Translations under genes and position numbers: made by a program
Source of the DNA: Peptococcus simiae
Lineage (GTDB): Bacteria; Bacillota; Peptococcia; Peptococcales; Peptococcaceae
Assembly: GCF_046097595.1 (NCBI RefSeq)
Contig: NZ_JBJUVG010000001.1
Location: 1 to 64,000 of the forward strand
Direction of reading: 5' to 3'
DNA length: 64,000 bases
Notes under the pieces: generated by a model
Databases searched by the model: none
Told to the model about the DNA's origin: nothing
The model's input: the letters and a program-made list of their open reading frames with translations, nothing else
Part shown: one piece after another, positions 61,501 to 64,000 of the stretch
Layout: each line of letters starts with the position of its first letter
Numbering within the stretch: the stretch's first letter is position 1

Positions 61501-63134
61501 GCAATGGTACCGCAACTCTGGCCTACCAAGACGTTGCCGGTAATGCAATTGATCCGACAACAGATGCCCTGAAGATTGACAAGGAAAATTACAACCCGAC
61601 CTTAACCGGCAAGCACAATACGGCACTGCCGACTTATACGGAAGCCAACGCACCGAAAATTCGTGGCTATAAGTTTATCAGCCAGGAACCGACTGACGGC
61701 AAATATAACGAAGATACTCCGGCCACCATCACCCTGAAATACGAAAAGCGGGATGATATCATTCCGGCTAAGCCCGGTGAAGAAAAGCCGGATGGTTATG
61801 TCACCGTGACCTTCCAAGACGTTGCCGGTGCCAAGGTGGACGATAAAGACGCTAACGTCTCCTACTATGTCAACCCCAAAGCAGAGAAAAAGGCCCTTAT
61901 TGAATTAAATGGCGATAAGTACCAAATCAAGGGTACCAAAGCCGATAAGAGCGAATTCACTGCTGACGTGCCGAAAGTCACTGCTGACGACAAGTACGAA
62001 GTTAAGTATACCGATGCTGATAAAAAATGGCCTTACAACAATGCTGACAAGCTAAATAAGGCGATTGAAGGCGACGTGACCTTTACCGCTCAAGTCGTTA
62101 AAATCGGCGAACCGACGGTTACCTATCCGGATGTGGATATCGAAAAGGGTAAAACCCAAGAAATCACCCCGGATGCCAAGGATAAACATGGCAACCCTGT
62201 TCCTGCTGATAAAATCGGCAAGGTAGAAGTTACGGAAAAACCGGATGGTGTCACCGTCACCCCGGCTGACAAGGGTGGTAAAATTACCGTTGATGTTCCG
62301 AAAGACTATAATGGTCCTTCTGAATTCACCATTAAGGTAAAAGTTGACCTGGATGGTACCCCGGTCACCTCTGAAATTAAGGTTAAAGTCAAACAACCGA
62401 GAACCCCCGGTGGCGGTGGCGGGACCATCGTTATCCCCTCTAAGCCTGACGTTAAACCCGATGAAGGTGACCTGAACAAAGATGACCACTACCAATACCT
62501 GATCGGTTATCCCGATGGGACCTTTGGTCCCAACCGCGGCATGACCCGGGCAGAAGTGGCCACCATGTTCACCCGTCTTCTGAAAGACCGCCCGGTTAAA
62601 GGCGAAAGCTACACCAGCAACTTCACCGACGTCAACGCCGGTGACTGGTATGCCAATACCGTTGGCTATGCCGTCCAAAAGGGCATCGTCTCCGGTTACC
62701 CGGATGGGTCTTTCAAACCCAACCAGCCCATCACCCGGGCAGAATTCTCCGCCATTGCAGCCCGCTTTGCCGGCCTAACCGATGAAAAAGACCTCACCTT
62801 CACCGACTTAGACGCCAGCCACTGGGGCTACAAGGCCATCCGCCTGGCAGCCAGCCATGGGTGGATCTCCGGTTACCCGGATAACACCTTCCGGCCGGCA
62901 CAAGCCATCACCCGGGCAGAAGTGACCTCCATCACCAACCGCATGCTCAACCGCTACGCCGACCTGGCTTGGATTGACGCACACGATGCAGATGTCATCC
63001 ACTTCAGCGACGTCGCCCGCAGCGATTGGTTCTTTGAACCGGTCATGGAAGCCACCATGGGTCATGACTTTACCCGTGCTGACGGCGAAAAAGACGAACA
63101 CTGGACCGGTTTAAACGGTAAATCCTTTATCTAA
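58548..63134 (+). CDS. Type 3 SLH-anchored giant surface protein of cassette B
   Basis: A 1,528-residue secreted wall-anchored protein, paralog of the 35710 gene. Signal peptide 1-26 (LAYA-KD); unique N-terminal domain to about 300; FKGWSDTEDGN / TFYAIYG module about 345-385; MucBP-like module about 385-480; then VKVTFHS and RVWKGEDITWKKGV modules. Two more MucBP-like modules follow (TAKLAYADEQGQ near 785 and TATLAYQDVAGN near 985). One Ig-like module precedes a Gly5/Pro linker and three SLH domains (about 1310-1485) that are nearly the same as in cassette A. MucBP-like modules suggest contact with glycans or mucin, but this is not shown. AAGGAGG lies before the ATG. Confidence 0.93.
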   Translation: MGKRILSVLLAITMLLSMVPMDLAYAKDERKLDVIPISANEYMIKLPGVDYTMARQNPPKVPKMNPEDNPDAFWLRDIKVDISDLVLEATGVEEVTVTVVAKLMDYNKEYKVQKKDFINGGKAFEAPVPDDEYFPAILVKFDDGRDSRYIVEAKSKPTNTVNINIDFLGHTGVRTEWHGNTEKPDAMAKYIGTSNRFVEFNLPKQDQNSILRMGKQWLWKDHPNPVYLNNVSEDIIRCNDSRTAAAIHLEIQDALQGQLANSSYYYQITGNSLKGFHATMREKNTVTFDKGKGEWKNSAPAPQAAANGLKLSESFMDAPDTIGPVTIPDGTKALTPPAAETGQPANEFKGWSDTEDGNVVDMDTYVVKGDTTFYAIYGPEAQGYANVTFWDKTNNKEITDPTLRLDDAAKYANQISGTKDSVIDMTPFTTEEGYKAPRFVGYTYTNPEVSGQVGQDQKYHYTDPATATLKLNYTALPDIVPGDKAQPDGYVKVTFHSDKETEKRGQLYTTDEKALVDEIVYYVNPYKGIKLNDANLVANIKAKDGYNVNTTQQWNDANNTLDSLEVPISDAQKFYDLYAQYTETTANKFKDKLKAEPIRVWKGEDITWKKGVALKTANADLQAILDADATKVTDLGTDGTVDAPKAERTAAAANLPNGTKGNLKVTFEDGSYVVVKDQVLYVAEHKYDKDKDKDKFTEGNLPADKLTVNFVIGEGVTGTGKTFYIKPNTNLDKDADLPAITAKTDYKDAKWYKGDANSTTEAQDADYTGIAESVTFTAKATLKGNGTAKLAYADEQGQTLEPATNKTLQIKGQNYAPELSGKDGTEITFTRDQAPKLLGYELVEGNEAVTITPAKYQEGQEATITLKYKKLDDVIPADPDKGGKDQPEGYVAVNFKDAKGAKVAGKDADVTFYVNPQAEVKVVEGDTATLVGKDDKVQNVPAVTADEGYKVVTTGDKKWPYDNHDKVGEPITTPTDFTANVAVRGNGTATLAYQDVAGNAIDPTTDALKIDKENYNPTLTGKHNTALPTYTEANAPKIRGYKFISQEPTDGKYNEDTPATITLKYEKRDDIIPAKPGEEKPDGYVTVTFQDVAGAKVDDKDANVSYYVNPKAEKKALIELNGDKYQIKGTKADKSEFTADVPKVTADDKYEVKYTDADKKWPYNNADKLNKAIEGDVTFTAQVVKIGEPTVTYPDVDIEKGKTQEITPDAKDKHGNPVPADKIGKVEVTEKPDGVTVTPADKGGKITVDVPKDYNGPSEFTIKVKVDLDGTPVTSEIKVKVKQPRTPGGGGGTIVIPSKPDVKPDEGDLNKDDHYQYLIGYPDGTFGPNRGMTRAEVATMFTRLLKDRPVKGESYTSNFTDVNAGDWYANTVGYAVQKGIVSGYPDGSFKPNQPITRAEFSAIAARFAGLTDEKDLTFTDLDASHWGYKAIRLAASHGWISGYPDNTFRPAQAITRAEVTSITNRMLNRYADLAWIDAHDADVIHFSDVARSDWFFEPVMEATMGHDFTRADGEKDEHWTGLNGKSFI

Positions 63135-63187
63135 GGCCTAGGCCCTAAAGGAAACCCTTAGACCTGACCAGCTGGTCAAATAAAAAA

Positions 63188-63224
63188 GCAACCGCTTGCG
63201 AAATGCGCAGGCGGTTGCTTTTTT
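63188..63224 (+). terminator. Terminator of cassette B
   Basis: GCAACCGC/GCGGTTGC outer arms with an inner TGCG/CGCA helix and AAAT loop, then six T. Preceded by GTCAAATAAAA, as in cassette A. Confidence 0.9.
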
Positions 63225-63281
63225 CTATGTCAATAGTTGGGTTATTAATATCCCCTCTATACAAAAAGTGAAGTCATCCCT

Positions 63282-63311
63282 AACCGCCTCAAGCAGATTG
63301 AGGTGGTTTTT
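63282..63311 (+). terminator. Second terminator-like hairpin after cassette B
   Basis: AACCGCCTCAA-GCAGA-TTGAGGTGGTT followed by TTTT. A back-up terminator, or the end of a small transcript. Confidence 0.7.
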
Positions 63312-63412
63312 CATTATAGAATCGTTTTTATACCCTGGCAGGGTTGGAGGGCCGAGGTAAACTGCTTTAGACAGCAGTAGGGGCTTGGCATGGTATAGCT
63401 GGAATTGCTTAT

Positions 63413-63442
63413 CCGGCTGGCTAAAGAGGCTCAGCCGGTTTT
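63413..63442 (+). terminator. Third terminator-like hairpin after cassette B
   Basis: CCGGCTG/CAGCCGG arms followed by TTTTATT. A short hairpin ACTGCT/AGCAGT (63361-63377) lies upstream, so a small RNA ending here is possible. The remaining gene-free DNA to 63739 has an 11-base tandem repeat GGTTGGCAATG (about 63495) and no clear gene. Confidence 0.55.
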
Positions 63443-63739
63443 ATTAACTGTCAGCTGGGCTGGCAGCAGCTGGAGACCTGGGCTGGGCAGGGCTGGTTGG
63501 CAATGGGTTGGCAATGGCCGGAAAGGGATTCAGGGGCTTGCGTCACAATCGACCGGACACCGGAAATGAATCACTTGATGGTGCCCTTAGGGGGGCCGAC
63601 AAATCATAGCCCTTTACGCCCTTCTCTGCTTTTATTTACCGGTAGAATGGGGTATACTTAAGAGGTAAAATGCCTATTTTAGATACATTTATAAACATCT
63701 TTTTAAGTGCGGTTTTTTATATTGAAAGGAGAGGAGACT

Positions 63740-64000
63740 ATGCAAGTGTTTGAAAACAAGCCGGGAGTCTGGGCCAAGAAGGCGGTAGCCTTTTTATTAA
63801 TTGGCTTTTTACTCCTAGGTTCTTTTCCTGTGGAAGCCTTGGCCAGTAGCTTCCGCTACCATGATATTCCCAGCGAAAAGTCCAATTATATCAATGCCAT
63901 GCCGGTTGACCGGCCGGCTAAGCTGGGAGCAGACCCCACCAGCCAAGCAGCGGCCAATGAGCAAATTGCTGATCCGGCCTACCCCAAGACCTATACCATT
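63740..64000 (+). CDS. Secreted protein, N-terminal part only (cut by window end)
   Basis: The first 87 codons of a protein continuing past the window. AAGGAGAGGAG precedes the ATG at 63740, and TATACT at 63653-63658 is a likely -10 box. The N-terminus has a long signal peptide (basic residues, then AVAFLLIGFLLLGSFPVEALA-SS). The next 45 residues are polar and not recognised. It may be another large surface protein, but no repeat or anchor is visible yet. Confidence 0.8.
   Translation, partial: MQVFENKPGVWAKKAVAFLLIGFLLLGSFPVEALASSFRYHDIPSEKSNYINAMPVDRPAKLGADPTSQAAANEQIADPAYPKTYTI

Noticed and set aside
21607..63134. Prophage, integrative element or insertion sequence carrying the cassettes
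   Set aside because: No integrase, transposase, tRNA gene, attachment-site repeat or phage structural gene is visible in or near the region.

Overview
The window reads as a low-to-mid-GC Gram-positive anaerobe of the Firmicutes. It has Gram-positive secretion signals, strong AGGAGG-type ribosome binding sites, S-layer-homology (SLH) anchored proteins, a split transketolase and ApbE/NusG-II/Gx-transporter genes. A Tissierellia/Peptoniphilaceae-like host is plausible, but that is inference from gene content only. Flanking metabolic genes are GC-rich. The giant surface genes and the intergenic DNA before them are clearly more AT-rich.

Region 1 (1-8.4 kb). Two copies of a terminator-bearing direct repeat are followed by a small membrane-anchored protein. 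Next comes a pantothenate operon: a PanG-like DUF2520 ketopantoate reductase, then panB and panC, all overlapping. A compact lipoate operon follows: lipoate ligase, free-standing lipoyl domain, lipA, second lipoate ligase. A bidirectional terminator separates it from a convergent 14-TM-type MFS exporter. That exporter starts at TTG and has a leader of about 190 nt holding two tandem intrinsic terminators.

Region 2 (8.7-20.9 kb). lemA and a DUF2207 protein overlap. Then come an M16C presequence-protease-like peptidase, an aldehyde dehydrogenase, a CDF cation exporter, a second MFS permease, and a tight cluster of apbE lipoprotein, NusG-domain-II protein and Gx transporter. The last three resemble parts of flavin-based extracellular electron transfer loci.

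Region 3 (21-63 kb). This is the striking part: two cassettes of three giant secreted proteins, A at 21.6-41.3 kb and B at 44.1-63.1 kb. They lie in the same orientation on either side of a two-gene transketolase operon. Each cassette encodes type 1 (mostly globular plus FxxW/YAVY modules, no visible anchor), then type 2 (3006-3344 aa: helical domain, nine FxxW-type repeats, Ig-like modules with Asp-rich calcium-type loops, helical tail, no anchor), then type 3 (1528-1853 aa, MucBP-like and Ig-like modules, Gly/Pro linker, three C-terminal SLH domains). Each cassette has one good promoter, a leader of about 300 nt and one strong terminator, so a single mRNA of about 20 kb is likely. Type 1 of cassette A is split by a one-base frameshift. 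The simplest model is a cell-surface fibre or layer in which type 3 is the anchor and types 1 and 2 are retained by it; that assembly is inference.

Region 4 (63.1-64 kb). Several terminator-like hairpins are followed by the start of another secreted protein cut by the window end.
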